The notes under the pieces were generated by a model. It was not told where the DNA came from and did not search any database. It saw nothing but the letters and a program-made list of their open reading frames with translations. A stretch of DNA of 64,000 nucleotides from Streptomyces sp. NRRL F-2664. Its GTDB lineage: Bacteria; Actinomycetota; Actinomycetes; Streptomycetales; Streptomycetaceae. The stretch lies in contig NZ_JOFX01000009.1 of NCBI RefSeq assembly GCF_000719345.1, positions 62,001-126,000 of the forward strand, given 5' to 3'. The position numbers and the translations under genes are program-made. Position 1 is the first letter of the stretch, and every line of letters begins with the position of its first letter. Shown piece by piece: positions 14,352 through 23,040 of this stretch.

Positions 14352-17300
14352 TTATGGTCGGTGCGTCAAGTCCGGCTGAAAAACGCCCCTTTGCCGACCG
14401 TTCCCGCGTGCGGCGGACGGCGCCCGGTCCGGCCTCTTGCGAAGCCGGTCGACCACCGCCAGGCGCGCCTCCACGTCCAGGTCCCACAGCCGCACCGAGC
14501 CGTCCGTACTGCTACTCGCCACCGTCCCGCCGTCGGGGGAGAAGGCCACCCCCCACACCGCGTTCGTGTGTCCGGAAAGCGCCGCCAGCGTGCGCCGCCC
14601 CGCCACGTCCCACAGCCGCACCGTCCGGTCGTTGCCGCTGCTCGCGAGCGTCCGGCCGTCGGGAGAGAAGGCGATGCCCCGCGCCGAACCGGTGTGGCCG
14701 GCCAGCGCCGCCTCGAAGCGGTGGCGCCGCACGTCCCACAGCCGTACGGTCCCGTCGTTGCCGCTGGTGGCGAGCGTCCGCCCGTCCGGGCCGAAGGCCA
14801 CGCCCCGGACCGCGCCCGTGTGGCCGGTGAGCACGGCGAGCGGCCGGCGTCCGGCCACGTCCCACAGACGGACCGCCAGGTCGTCCCCGGCGCTCGCCAG
14901 GGTGCGCCCGTCCGGGCTGAACTCCACGTCGTTGGCGAAATCCGTGTGCCCGCTGAGCGTGGCGACGCGACGGCGGGACGCGACGTCCCACAGCCGGACC
15001 GTACCGTCCGACCCGGCCGCCGCCAGGGTCCGCCCGTCCGGTGCGAAGTCGACCGCGAACACGGTTCCCTCCTGGCCGGCCAGGGTGGCCGACGGACCAC
15101 CCGCCGCCACGTCCCACAGCCGCACCGTCCCGTCGGAACCGGCCGAGGCCAGCGTCCGCCCGTCCGGCGCGAAGTCCACCGAGAAAACGGTCTCGCTGTG
15201 CCCTTCGAAGGTGGCCACGACCCGCCGCCCCGCCACGTCCCACAGCCGCACCGCGTGGTCGGCCTCCGCGGTCGCCAGCAGCTTCCCGTCCGGGCTGAAC
15301 GCGGCCTGCCAGATCTCGGTGAACGGCCGAGAGGCCAGCACCGCGCCCCGCAGGTCCCACAGCACCACCGACTGGTCGAACCCCGCGGTGGCCACGAGCC
15401 CGCCCCGGACGTCCACGGCCACCCCGAGCACGTAGTCGGTGTGCCCGGCGAGCGTCGCCGTCGGCCGGGCGCCCGCCACGTCCCAGAGCCGGGTCGCGCC
15501 GTCGCCGCCCGCGCTGACCACCGTCGTACCGTCCGGCGTGAAGGCGACACCGTTGACGTCGTCGCTGTGCCCGGCCAGCGTGGCCGCCGGGCGGCGCCCG
15601 GCCACGTCCCACAGCCGTACGGTCCGGTCGACGCCGCCCGTGGCGACCGTACGGCCGTCCGGGGCGAACGCCGCGGCCAGCACCTCGTCGGTGTGCCCGG
15701 TCAGCACGGCGGGCGTACCACCCCCCGCCGGATCCCACAGCCGCACGGTCCGGTCGGCGCCGGCCGAGACCAGCGTCCGGCCGTCCGCGGCGAAGGCCAG
15801 CGCGTTGACCTGCCCGGTGTGCCCGGCCAAGGACGCGACGGCGCCGTACTGCCCGCCGGTCTCCCACAACCGGACCGTCCCGTCCGGGCAGCCCGTCGCC
15901 ACGGACCGCCCGTCCGGCGCGAAGGCCACCGTCCGCGAGCCCGCCGTGCTCGCCGGGAGCACCGCCTTCACCGCACCGCCGACGGCGTCCCAGAGCCGCG
16001 CCGGCCCGTCCGTCGAGACCGCCGCGAGGGTCCGGCCGTCGGGGCTCAGGGCGACCGCGCGGACCCGTCCCGGCATCGGGAACGTCGCGGTCGTCCGCCG
16101 GTCCGACAGCCGCCGCAGGGTCACCGTCCCGTCGGAACTCCCCGTCGCCAGGATGCCGTTGTCCGGACCGAAGGCCACCGCGTTGACCGGTCCGCGGTGC
16201 CCGCCCAGCCGAGCCAGGAACGGCTGCGACTGCGTGCTCAGCAGGGCCCCGCGCGCCTCGCTCGTCCGCGCGGTCCGGTACGCGTCCCCGGCGAGCAGCA
16301 TCGAGGCCTCGGGCTGGCCCGCCGCCAGCGCCGCCGACTCCAGTGCGAGCGCCCGTGAACGGGCCACCCGTTCCTGCCCCAGCGCGCCGGCGCGCTGCTG
16401 GTACGCGAGCCCGCCGGCGCCCACCGCCAGGACCAGCAGGACGACCAGCGTCGCCAGCATCCGCCGGCGCAGCCGCGCCTGGCGGGCGGCCTGCCGCTCC
16501 CGGCCGTCCTGCGCCGCCCGGCTCGCCCGGAGGAAGGCCGTCTCCCGCGGGGTGAGCCGGGTACTGCCGCCGAGTTCGTCCGCCCAGGAACCCGCGGTCT
16601 CCAGCCGCGTCCCCCGGTAGAGCGCCGACGGATCGCGGCCCTCGCGCTCCCACTCGGCGGCGGCGTGGCTCAGCTGCTGGTGGATGAGGAGCCCCGCGCG
16701 GTCGGCGTCGATCCAGCCGCGCAGCCGCGGCCAGGCGTGCAGCAGCGCCTCGTGGGTGATCTCCACGGTGTCGCTGTCCGCGGTGATCAGGCGGGCCCGG
16801 ACGAAGGCGTCGAGCGCCGCCGCGGCCGGCCCCGCGTCGGCCGGATGCTCCAGGAGGGCCGTCCGGCTCATCCGCCGGCGCGTCGGCCCCGTACCGTCGG
16901 CCACGTGCACCAGCCGCACCAGGACGCGCCGCAGCGTGTGCTGTTCGGCCGGGTAGAGGCGGGCGAACACCTCCTCGGCGGTCCGGGCCACGGCCCCCTG
17001 GATGCCGCCGGTCCGCTCGTAGCCGGCGACGGTCAAGGTGGCGCCCTCGCGGCGGCGCCATGTGGTCATCAGCGCGTGGGAGACCAGCGGCAGCGCACCG
17101 GAGGGCGTCGTCCCGCCGGGCGGTCCGTCGCGCAGGCCGACGTCGCGCAGCAGCAGGGGGACCAGCCCCGGTTCGAGGGCCAGACCCGCGAGCCGGGCCG
17201 GCCGGGTGATCGCTTCCCGCAGTTCCGCGGGCGACATCGGCGGCAGGACGAACAGCCCGCCGGTGAAGACCGGGGCCAGCTCCGGGAGGTCCAGGCAGTT

Positions 17301-18236
17301 CCCGGTGAAGTCGGCCCGTACCCCGACGACGACGACGGCGGGCGCGTACGGGGTGTCCTGCGGGCCGGGGGCCGCCAGTGCGCAGAGCACCCGTACGAAG
17401 GCACGCCGTTCGTCCTCGTCGGTGCAGAGGGTGAACAACTCCTCGAACTGGTCGACCAGCAGGACCGGACGCAGTGGCGGCGGAGGCAGGCCCGGGCCGG
17501 TCGCGGCGGGCGGTGGCGACAGCCGGTGGACCGGGGCGAGCAGCGCGTGCGGATGCTCGCGCAACTCCTCGGCGGTGAGGCCGAGATCGCCGCCCAGCAC
17601 CTTCGCGGCGCGGCCGAGCAGTTCGTCCAGGGGGTGCGCGGTGGGCGTGCACCGGACCACCGGCCAGTCGGCGGCGCCCGGCATCGGGAAGCGGCCGTCC
17701 CGCAGGGCCGGCACGAGGCCGGCGTTCAGCAGGGAGGACTTGCCGGCGCCCGACGGGGCGACGAGGACCAGGGGCCCCGTGCCGATCCGCTCGAAGACCC
17801 GTTCGGCCAACTCGGCAGTGGCCCGTTCCCGGCCGAAGAACCACCGGGCGTCGCTCGCGGTGAAGGCGGGCAGGCCGCGGTAGGGGCATTCGCCCGCCGA
17901 CCGCGGCCCGGCCACGGCGGCGTCACCCGCGTCGCCGGCCCCGGCCGTGTCCTCGGGGGCCTCGGCCTCCCGGGCCAGCCGCAGCAGTTCGCCCCCGGCC
18001 CGCAGGACATCGTCGCAGCGGCGCGCGACATCGACGGTCACCCGCTTCGAGCCGGTCTCGATCTTGCTCAGATAGCCCTTGCTGTAGTGCGTCTCGCGCG
18101 CGAGGTCGGCAAGGGACAGGCCGCGTTGCAACCGCAGACGTCTGAGCCGGGCAGGGAAGGGCCGCGCGGTGTCGTCGGACTCCCGTGGCCGGTCGTCCGT
18201 GCGCCGGCGGTCCGGATCCCCCAAAACATCCCCCAT
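14352..18236 (-). CDS. XRE-nSTAND NTPase with 14 WD40 repeats
   Basis: A 1294-residue signal-transduction NTPase. Residues about 29-85 form a Cro/C1-type helix-turn-helix (SLADLARETHYSKGYLSKIE). A GECPYRGLPAF segment at 115 and GRERA at 135 open the nSTAND domain, with Walker A APSGAGKSS at 160 and Walker B LLVDQFEEL near 260. One transmembrane segment (MLATLVVLLVLAVGAGG) follows near residue 595. The C-terminal half holds 14 WD40 repeats (GH...V..VAFSPDG...LWD), enough for two seven-bladed propellers. Such proteins are common and mostly unstudied in Streptomyces; they are thought to be multimerizing sensors. The ATG at 18236 is chosen as the first start ahead of the HTH. It lies next to streptavidin but behind its own terminator, so no link to biotin is claimed. 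Confidence 0.9.
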   Translation of the reverse strand: MGDVLGDPDRRRTDDRPRESDDTARPFPARLRRLRLQRGLSLADLARETHYSKGYLSKIETGSKRVTVDVARRCDDVLRAGGELLRLAREAEAPEDTAGAGDAGDAAVAGPRSAGECPYRGLPAFTASDARWFFGRERATAELAERVFERIGTGPLVLVAPSGAGKSSLLNAGLVPALRDGRFPMPGAADWPVVRCTPTAHPLDELLGRAAKVLGGDLGLTAEELREHPHALLAPVHRLSPPPAATGPGLPPPPLRPVLLVDQFEELFTLCTDEDERRAFVRVLCALAAPGPQDTPYAPAVVVVGVRADFTGNCLDLPELAPVFTGGLFVLPPMSPAELREAITRPARLAGLALEPGLVPLLLRDVGLRDGPPGGTTPSGALPLVSHALMTTWRRREGATLTVAGYERTGGIQGAVARTAEEVFARLYPAEQHTLRRVLVRLVHVADGTGPTRRRMSRTALLEHPADAGPAAAALDAFVRARLITADSDTVEITHEALLHAWPRLRGWIDADRAGLLIHQQLSHAAAEWEREGRDPSALYRGTRLETAGSWADELGGSTRLTPRETAFLRASRAAQDGRERQAARQARLRRRMLATLVVLLVLAVGAGGLAYQQRAGALGQERVARSRALALESAALAAGQPEASMLLAGDAYRTARTSEARGALLSTQSQPFLARLGGHRGPVNAVAFGPDNGILATGSSDGTVTLRRLSDRRTTATFPMPGRVRAVALSPDGRTLAAVSTDGPARLWDAVGGAVKAVLPASTAGSRTVAFAPDGRSVATGCPDGTVRLWETGGQYGAVASLAGHTGQVNALAFAADGRTLVSAGADRTVRLWDPAGGGTPAVLTGHTDEVLAAAFAPDGRTVATGGVDRTVRLWDVAGRRPAATLAGHSDDVNGVAFTPDGTTVVSAGGDGATRLWDVAGARPTATLAGHTDYVLGVAVDVRGGLVATAGFDQSVVLWDLRGAVLASRPFTEIWQAAFSPDGKLLATAEADHAVRLWDVAGRRVVATFEGHSETVFSVDFAPDGRTLASAGSDGTVRLWDVAAGGPSATLAGQEGTVFAVDFAPDGRTLAAAGSDGTVRLWDVASRRRVATLSGHTDFANDVEFSPDGRTLASAGDDLAVRLWDVAGRRPLAVLTGHTGAVRGVAFGPDGRTLATSGNDGTVRLWDVRRHRFEAALAGHTGSARGIAFSPDGRTLASSGNDRTVRLWDVAGRRTLAALSGHTNAVWGVAFSPDGGTVASSSTDGSVRLWDLDVEARLAVVDRLRKRPDRAPSAARGNGRQRGVFQPDLTHRP

Positions 18237-18335
18237 GGCAGTGCGCCCAGGCAGTGAGATGGCGTCGCCCAGGCTACCGCGCGGAGCCGCCGGATAGAGG
18301 GATCTTCCAGCCGGTACGACGAGCACAGGAAACGC

Positions 18336-18361
18336 CCGGAGCCGCCGGCCGGCGGCTCCGG
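18336..18361 (-). terminator. Palindromic terminator after the I36-like gene
   Basis: A perfect 26-base palindrome (13-base arms, no loop) lies about 20 bases past the stop at 18383. Confidence 0.6.
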
Positions 18362-18382
18362 ACGCCGTCCTCGCCGGGTGCG

Positions 18383-18745
18383 TCAGCGGTTGAGGCGGAT
18401 CGAGTTGATCGGCGTGAGGTCGGCGTACACACCGGTCTTGGCGGCGATGGGGCTGCCGCAGCCGGCGCCGTTGTAGCCGGTGCACAGGTTTGCGGTCGCA
18501 CCGCCGTACTGGTTGTTCAGCACCCAGTGGTGCCCGAACTTGTTGCTGAGGTTGTGCGCCCCGTAGCGGTGGAAGACGTGCGTGGGCTTGACGGCCGGGT
18601 TCTGGTTCTGGGGGTAGACGCACACCGCCCCCTCCGGGCATCCCGCCCAGGCGTCGACGGGCTTGGCCGCCACGGAGGCGCTGAGCGCGACCACGGCGAC
18701 GACGGATGTGGCGAGGGCGGCGGCGCCGCGGAACAGCTTGCGCAT
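18383..18745 (-). CDS. Secreted peptidase inhibitor I36-like small protein
   Basis: A 120-residue precursor. A signal peptide covers residues 1-27 (MRKLFRGAAALATSVVAV...SVAA). The mature part begins with CPEGAVCVYPQNQNP, like the C-P-x-G-x-V-C-x-Y opening of the Streptomyces I36 inhibitor family and related small secreted proteins. Four cysteines in two pairs (C..C near 36 and 42, then 88 and 96) suggest two disulfides. GGGGAAG precedes the ATG. It may inhibit an extracellular protease, but the family contains many uncharacterized members. Confidence 0.75.
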   Translation of the reverse strand: MRKLFRGAAALATSVVAVVALSASVAAKPVDAWAGCPEGAVCVYPQNQNPAVKPTHVFHRYGAHNLSNKFGHHWVLNNQYGGATANLCTGYNGAGCGSPIAAKTGVYADLTPINSIRLNR

Positions 18746-19092
18746 GGCTTCCCCTTGGGGACCGGCGGATCGTTCGTGCTTGCGGGCTTCGGGCTGCGGG
18801 CTGCGTGTCTCGTGCCCGGTGCCGACGGCCCAGCCTGGCGCCGCCGGGCAGCCGCGGTCGACGGGTTGCCCGTTGCCCGTCCCGCTGCGGACCGGGAAAC
18901 CCCTCCCGGCCGGCGCCGTTGCCGTTCGGCGGGCAACCGCGCGGGGTCGCGCGGTGTGGAGCCCCCACGGAATCCGCCTCCGGTACGACGATCCACTCTC
19001 CGGACGTCAAAATGCGGCCGTTTGCCGACGGCATGCGTCGATCTGCTCACCCAGTGTGGCGATTTGTCCCAATCGCCCATAACTTCTGCAGG
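18746..19092. promoter_or_regulatory. Divergent promoter region
   Basis: A 347-bp gap between the I36-like gene (minus) and the beta-helix gene (plus). No coding sequence is supported. The last 100 bases before 19092 are AT-richer and are the likely promoter of the beta-helix gene. Confidence 0.4.
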
Positions 19093-20181
19093 GTGACGAA
19101 CCGACAACTCAAGTCCCTCACGTGCATCGCCGTCGTCATGGCGGCCGGCTTCGGCGTCCTCGCGCCCACCGCGTCCGCGGCCGGACACCGAGTGCACCCG
19201 GGCGACTCGATCCAGGACGCGGTGGACTCCGCGCGACCGGGCGACACCATCACCGTCATGCCCGGCACCTACTACGAGAACGTACTGATCACCAAGCGGG
19301 TGACGCTGCGCGGATGGGGAGAGCGGACGGTGATCCGGCCACCGGCCGCCACCACCCTGCCCGCCACGCCGCAGGCCTCCGGACGGGCCGCCCTCGCCTG
19401 CTCCCAGGCCGACACCGGCATCTGCGTCATGGGCACGCAGGAGCGGCCCGTCACCGGTGTCGAGATCCGCGCGCTGACGGTCTCCGGCTTCAAGCGGAAC
19501 GGCATCTGGGCCTCGTACACCGACCGGCTGAGCGTCGAGCGCGTGATCTCCGAGAACAACAGCACCTGGGGCATCGCCCAGGAGCGGTCCACCCGCGGCT
19601 TCTTCCGTGACAACATCGCCCGCGACAACGGCGAGTCGGGCCTCTTCATCGCCAACACCGTCGCGCGCGAGGGCGGCGCCACCGACACCGGCGGCGCGGT
19701 GATCCGCGGCAACAGGCTCACCGGCAACCGCATCGGGGTCACGGTCCGGCGCGTCAGGAACCTCACCGTCAGCGGCAACCACCTCACCGGCAACTGCGGC
19801 GGCGTCTTCGTCGTCGGCGACGAGGGCGAACCCGGCGCCGGCGACCTGACCATCCGGGGCAACCGCATCCACGAGAACAACAAGTTCTGCAAGGGCAACA
19901 GCCGCCTCCCCGACATCCAGGGCGTCGGCGTCGTCCTCACCGGCGCCGAGGAGACGATCGTCCGGTCGAACTCCATCCGGGGCAACGTCGGATCGTCCCC
20001 GCTGTCGGGCGGCATCCTGCTGTTCAAGAGCTTCGTGGGCGCGACGAACACCGACAACGTCATCGAGGACAACGTGGTGCTGGACAACCTGCCCTACGAC
20101 CTGGCCAACCAGGGAGCGGGCGCGGGCAACCGCTTCCTCGACAACCGCTGCGACACCTCCGTGCCGGCCGGACTGTGCTGA
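19093..20181 (+). CDS. Secreted right-handed parallel beta-helix protein
   Basis: A 362-residue protein with a signal peptide (hydrophobic LTCIAVVMAAGFGVLAP, cleavage after TASA near residue 31). It then reads HPGDSIQDAVDSARPGDTI and MPGTYYENV, the standard opening of pectate-lyase-like beta-helix (NosD/PbH1) proteins. Repeating rungs rich in N and G follow (VSGNHLTGN, IRGNRIHENN, IEDNVVLDN). Two Cys pairs lie at the middle and C-terminus. It probably binds or cleaves polysaccharide outside the cell. The GTG at 19093 fits the signal peptide, but the nearest GGG is too close, so the transcript may be leaderless or start at an in-frame ATG about 20 codons upstream. Confidence 0.82.
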   Translation: MTNRQLKSLTCIAVVMAAGFGVLAPTASAAGHRVHPGDSIQDAVDSARPGDTITVMPGTYYENVLITKRVTLRGWGERTVIRPPAATTLPATPQASGRAALACSQADTGICVMGTQERPVTGVEIRALTVSGFKRNGIWASYTDRLSVERVISENNSTWGIAQERSTRGFFRDNIARDNGESGLFIANTVAREGGATDTGGAVIRGNRLTGNRIGVTVRRVRNLTVSGNHLTGNCGGVFVVGDEGEPGAGDLTIRGNRIHENNKFCKGNSRLPDIQGVGVVLTGAEETIVRSNSIRGNVGSSPLSGGILLFKSFVGATNTDNVIEDNVVLDNLPYDLANQGAGAGNRFLDNRCDTSVPAGLC

Positions 20182-20216
20182 ACCATGTCGCCCCTGATCA
20201 GGAGAATCGAGGCCGT

Positions 20217-21299
20217 ATGACCACGCTGGATTCCACCCCCGCCCCCGCCTCCGTACCCGTCCCCGCCCCGAACGCCGGCCCCCCGCACACGCCGCCGCCT
20301 GCGATGCGCCTGCGGGAACTCGCCTTCGGCGCAGCCGTCGCCGCCGCCGTACGGGCCGCGGCCCGCCTCAAGGTGGCCGACGCCCTCGGGGAGTCGCCCG
20401 CCACCCCCGCCGAGCTCGCCGCGGCGGTGCACGCGGAGCCGGCGCCCCTGCGGCGGCTGCTGCGCGCCCTGTCCTGCTACGGCATCTTCGCCGAGACCGA
20501 GGACGGCAGCTTCGTCCACACGGAGATGTCCCGGCTGCTGCGCGAGGACGACCCGCACAGCCTGCGCTACATCGCCCTGTGGTGCACGGAACCCTGGACC
20601 TGGCAGGCCTGGCCGCGGCTCGACGACGCCGTGAGCACCGGCGGGAGCATCTTCCACGACCTCTTCGGCAAGGGGTTCTTCGACTACCTCCACGAGGACG
20701 CGCACGAGTCCGCGCACGTCTTCAACCGCGCCATGACCACCTCCAGCATGCAGTCGGCACTCGACGTCGCGGACCTCCTCGACCTCACGGGCGTCCGCGT
20801 GGTGGCGGACATCGGCGGCGGCCAGGGCCATGTGCTGGCCGGCCTGCTCGAGAAGCACCCGACGGTACGGGGACACCTGCTCGACCTGCCCGGTGTGGCC
20901 GCGAAGGCCGACCCCCGGCTGCGCGACGGCGGTCCCCTCGCCGACCGGGCCACCATCGTCCCCGGCGACTGCCGCGAGGCCGTCCCGGTCGAGGCGGACC
21001 TCTACATCATCAAGAACATCCTCGAATGGGACGACGAGAGCACCCGCCGCACCCTGCGCAACGTCGTCACCGCCGCCCGCCCCGGAGCCAGGGTCGTCGT
21101 CATCGAGAACCTCGTCGACGACACGCCGTCGATGCGCTTCACCACCGCCATGGACCTGATGCTGCTGCTCAACGTCGGCGGGGCGAAGCACACCGAGGAG
21201 AGCCTGCGCACCCGTCTGGCGGACGCCGGCCTGGTGCTCGGCGAGGTCCGCCCCGTCAACGCGTACCTGCACGCCTTCGAGTGCACCGTGCCCGGGTGA
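20217..21299 (+). CDS. SAM-dependent O-methyltransferase (polyketide type)
   Basis: A 360-residue enzyme of the DnrK/TcmN-type small-molecule O-methyltransferases. Residues about 35-120 form the dimerization/winged-helix domain (ELAFGAAVAAAVRAAARL, LRRLLRALSCYGIF). The SAM-binding motif I is VADIGGGQGHVLAGL. The acidic and catalytic-loop region DLYIIKNILEWDD follows, with Asn in place of the usual His in KN(I/V)LHDW; this is seen in some members. It lies 35 bases after the beta-helix gene with AGGAG ahead of ATG. Next to an aromatic-PKS-like ACP and FAD hydroxylase it most likely tailors an aromatic polyketide such as spore pigment. Confidence 0.85.
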   Translation: MTTLDSTPAPASVPVPAPNAGPPHTPPPAMRLRELAFGAAVAAAVRAAARLKVADALGESPATPAELAAAVHAEPAPLRRLLRALSCYGIFAETEDGSFVHTEMSRLLREDDPHSLRYIALWCTEPWTWQAWPRLDDAVSTGGSIFHDLFGKGFFDYLHEDAHESAHVFNRAMTTSSMQSALDVADLLDLTGVRVVADIGGGQGHVLAGLLEKHPTVRGHLLDLPGVAAKADPRLRDGGPLADRATIVPGDCREAVPVEADLYIIKNILEWDDESTRRTLRNVVTAARPGARVVVIENLVDDTPSMRFTTAMDLMLLLNVGGAKHTEESLRTRLADAGLVLGEVRPVNAYLHAFECTVPG

Positions 21300-21316
21300 T
21301 CCGGCCGGCACGAGCC

Positions 21317-21359
21317 ACGGCGCCCCGGGACCGGCGGAAGGCCGGTCCCGGGGCGCCGT
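21317..21359. terminator. Strong bidirectional terminator
   Basis: Perfect 19-base arms (21317-21335, 21341-21359) with a GGAAG loop lie between the convergent methyltransferase and ACP genes. Confidence 0.88.
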
Positions 21360-21398
21360 CGTGCGTGCCGGGCGGCGCCGCCCGTCCGGCCGGGCGCG

Positions 21399-21659
21399 TC
21401 AGGTGGTCCCGGCCGTCAGGGCTTCGTTGACGAGGTCGAGGAACTCGCGCGGCGACTTGCACTGGTCCGCGCCGGCGGGCAGGGGCCGGCCGTGCCGGTT
21501 CTCCAGCTCCCCGACGATGCCGAGCAGCCCGAGCGAGTCGAGCCCCCATTCGTCGAACTGCACATCCGGCCGTTCCGCCATCACGGCGGGGTCGACGGCG
21601 ATGCCCGCACCCTTCTTCATCAGCGCGGCCAGCTCTTCCACGGTCAGTCGGTCGGTCAT
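21399..21659 (-). CDS. Acyl carrier protein, aromatic polyketide (spore pigment) type
   Basis: An 86-residue ACP. The carrier Ser is in EWGLDSLGLLGIV, the pattern of minimal type II PKS ACPs (Trp-Gly-Leu/Tyr-Asp-Ser). It follows the SchA/CurD gene by 10 bases in the same direction. No KS-alpha, chain length factor or cyclase is found in the window, so this ACP lacks its usual partners here. It is distinct from the ACP at 7763, which belongs to the anti-biotin locus. Confidence 0.9.
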   Translation of the reverse strand: MTDRLTVEELAALMKKGAGIAVDPAVMAERPDVQFDEWGLDSLGLLGIVGELENRHGRPLPAGADQCKSPREFLDLVNEALTAGTT

Positions 21660-21669
21660 GGCGTACTCC

Positions 21670-22893
21670 TCAGGCTCGGGCCGGCGAGCGCCGGTCGGTG
21701 ATCAGGCGCATCTCGGAGCGCTCCAGGAAGCGCGAGATCTCCTGGTGGGTGGTGGGGACGCCGTCCGTGGCGCTGTCGAGCAGCCGGGCCAGCACCGCCG
21801 CCTTGTGAGCGCCCTCGACGCCCAGCGTCAGGGCCGGGTGGGCGTCGTGCGGCCCGCGCAGGTCGAGGAGGCGGACGACGATGTCGTCGCGCTGGAAGAC
21901 GGTGCTCGCCTCGATCGGGCTCGTCGCGTCGTCCACGGCCGCCTCGTCCTGTGCGGCGAGCAGCCGGGCGAGTTCCATGCCGCAGCCCTTCTTGGCGGGA
22001 TGGAACAGCGCGTGCCGTTCGAGCTCGGCACCCTTGCCGCCGCCGGCCGCCACATGGTGCACGGCGGGCAGCGCCGCGCGGGTGAAGAAGGTCCGGGCCG
22101 AACCGGGGTCGCTGAGATCTCGGTCCTGCTCCAGGTACGGGTTGATGGCCTCCTCCAGCGCCCTGACCTCGGGCTGCTGGGCCACGTGGCGCAGCGCCGC
22201 GAGCAGGTCGCCCTCGACCTCCACGGCCCGTACGACGCGGTTGCCGTGCATGAAAAGGGAGGTGCGGCGCAGCCGCGTGTGCTCGTCGACCTGAGCCTGC
22301 GGCGACGCGTACCCGCTCAGCAGCTCCGCCACGACGGCCTCGCTGCCCGGCTTCACCGTGAAGGTCAGGGCGTGGCGGACCACGCCGTCCCCGCGCCGCG
22401 GGGCGACCTGGAGACGGCCCCTGGCGCGGTCCGGCCCCTCCGCGGACGCGGAGGCGGAGGCCGGTGCGGACGCGGCGGCCGCAGCGGCCGCGAAGGGGGA
22501 GCCGGCGGGCGGGCCCGGGGCCAAGGAGGCCGCGGCACCGGGACCGTGGTCCCTGCCGGTCTCCCGCAGGACGCTGAACCGCAGCGAGCGGGTGTCCCTC
22601 ACGCAGCCGTGCAGCGGCTGGACCGACGCGACGTGCTCCTCGCTGTTGACCCAGGCGAGGAAACGCGGGGCGCTCTCCCATTCGCTGGTGATCAGCCACT
22701 GCGACGGATTCTCGATCGACTGGCACAGCTCGTCCCGGATGTGACCGGGGACGGAGGAGACCCGCTTGTGCAGGTCCTCGTAGACCTCCAGGAACTGGTT
22801 CTGCGCACCGTCGTACAGATCCAGCAGCAGCACGACCCGAAGTCTCGAGTCGTCGAAGGCGGACTGGGATATCCGTTCCGACAAGGCTGTCAT
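21670..22893 (-). CDS. ABM monooxygenase-SchA/CurD domain fusion protein
   Basis: A 407-residue two-part protein. The N-terminal about 110 residues resemble the antibiotic biosynthesis monooxygenase (dimeric alpha/beta barrel) fold, with LLDLYDGAQNQFLEVYEDL and SEWESAPRFLAWVNS. An Ala/Ser/Pro-rich linker spans about residues 120-155. The C-terminal 250 residues are the SchA/CurD-like domain, including LTFTVKPGSEAVVAELL, RRTSLFMHGNRVVRAVE and ARTFFTRAALP. These domains occur in whiE, sch and cur spore pigment clusters, where the gene is divergent from the FAD hydroxylase gene, exactly as here. The molecular role of SchA/CurD domains is not well known. Confidence 0.87.
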   Translation of the reverse strand: MTALSERISQSAFDDSRLRVVLLLDLYDGAQNQFLEVYEDLHKRVSSVPGHIRDELCQSIENPSQWLITSEWESAPRFLAWVNSEEHVASVQPLHGCVRDTRSLRFSVLRETGRDHGPGAAASLAPGPPAGSPFAAAAAAASAPASASASAEGPDRARGRLQVAPRRGDGVVRHALTFTVKPGSEAVVAELLSGYASPQAQVDEHTRLRRTSLFMHGNRVVRAVEVEGDLLAALRHVAQQPEVRALEEAINPYLEQDRDLSDPGSARTFFTRAALPAVHHVAAGGGKGAELERHALFHPAKKGCGMELARLLAAQDEAAVDDATSPIEASTVFQRDDIVVRLLDLRGPHDAHPALTLGVEGAHKAAVLARLLDSATDGVPTTHQEISRFLERSEMRLITDRRSPARA

Positions 22894-23040
22894 CGTTCAC
22901 ACTCCTTCGAGACCACACGGTCGCCACGGGTCGGCGCCACCCGAACCGATCGTGGTCCGCCGACCCCGTCGGCGCGAGAGGAGAGAACCAAGCGGGTGAA
23001 CGACCGAGGGAACCCCCGTCGCAGAGGGCATGGAAGAGCC
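22894..23040. promoter_or_regulatory. Divergent promoter region of pigment-type genes
   Basis: A 147-bp gap between the SchA/CurD gene and the FAD monooxygenase gene. In S. coelicolor whiE the matching interval carries two developmentally controlled promoters. I see no clear palindrome here. Confidence 0.4.

Noticed and set aside
12043..14379. A 778-residue plus-strand frame across P450 and streptavidin
   Set aside because: Antisense to two certain genes; its translation has no recognisable domain.
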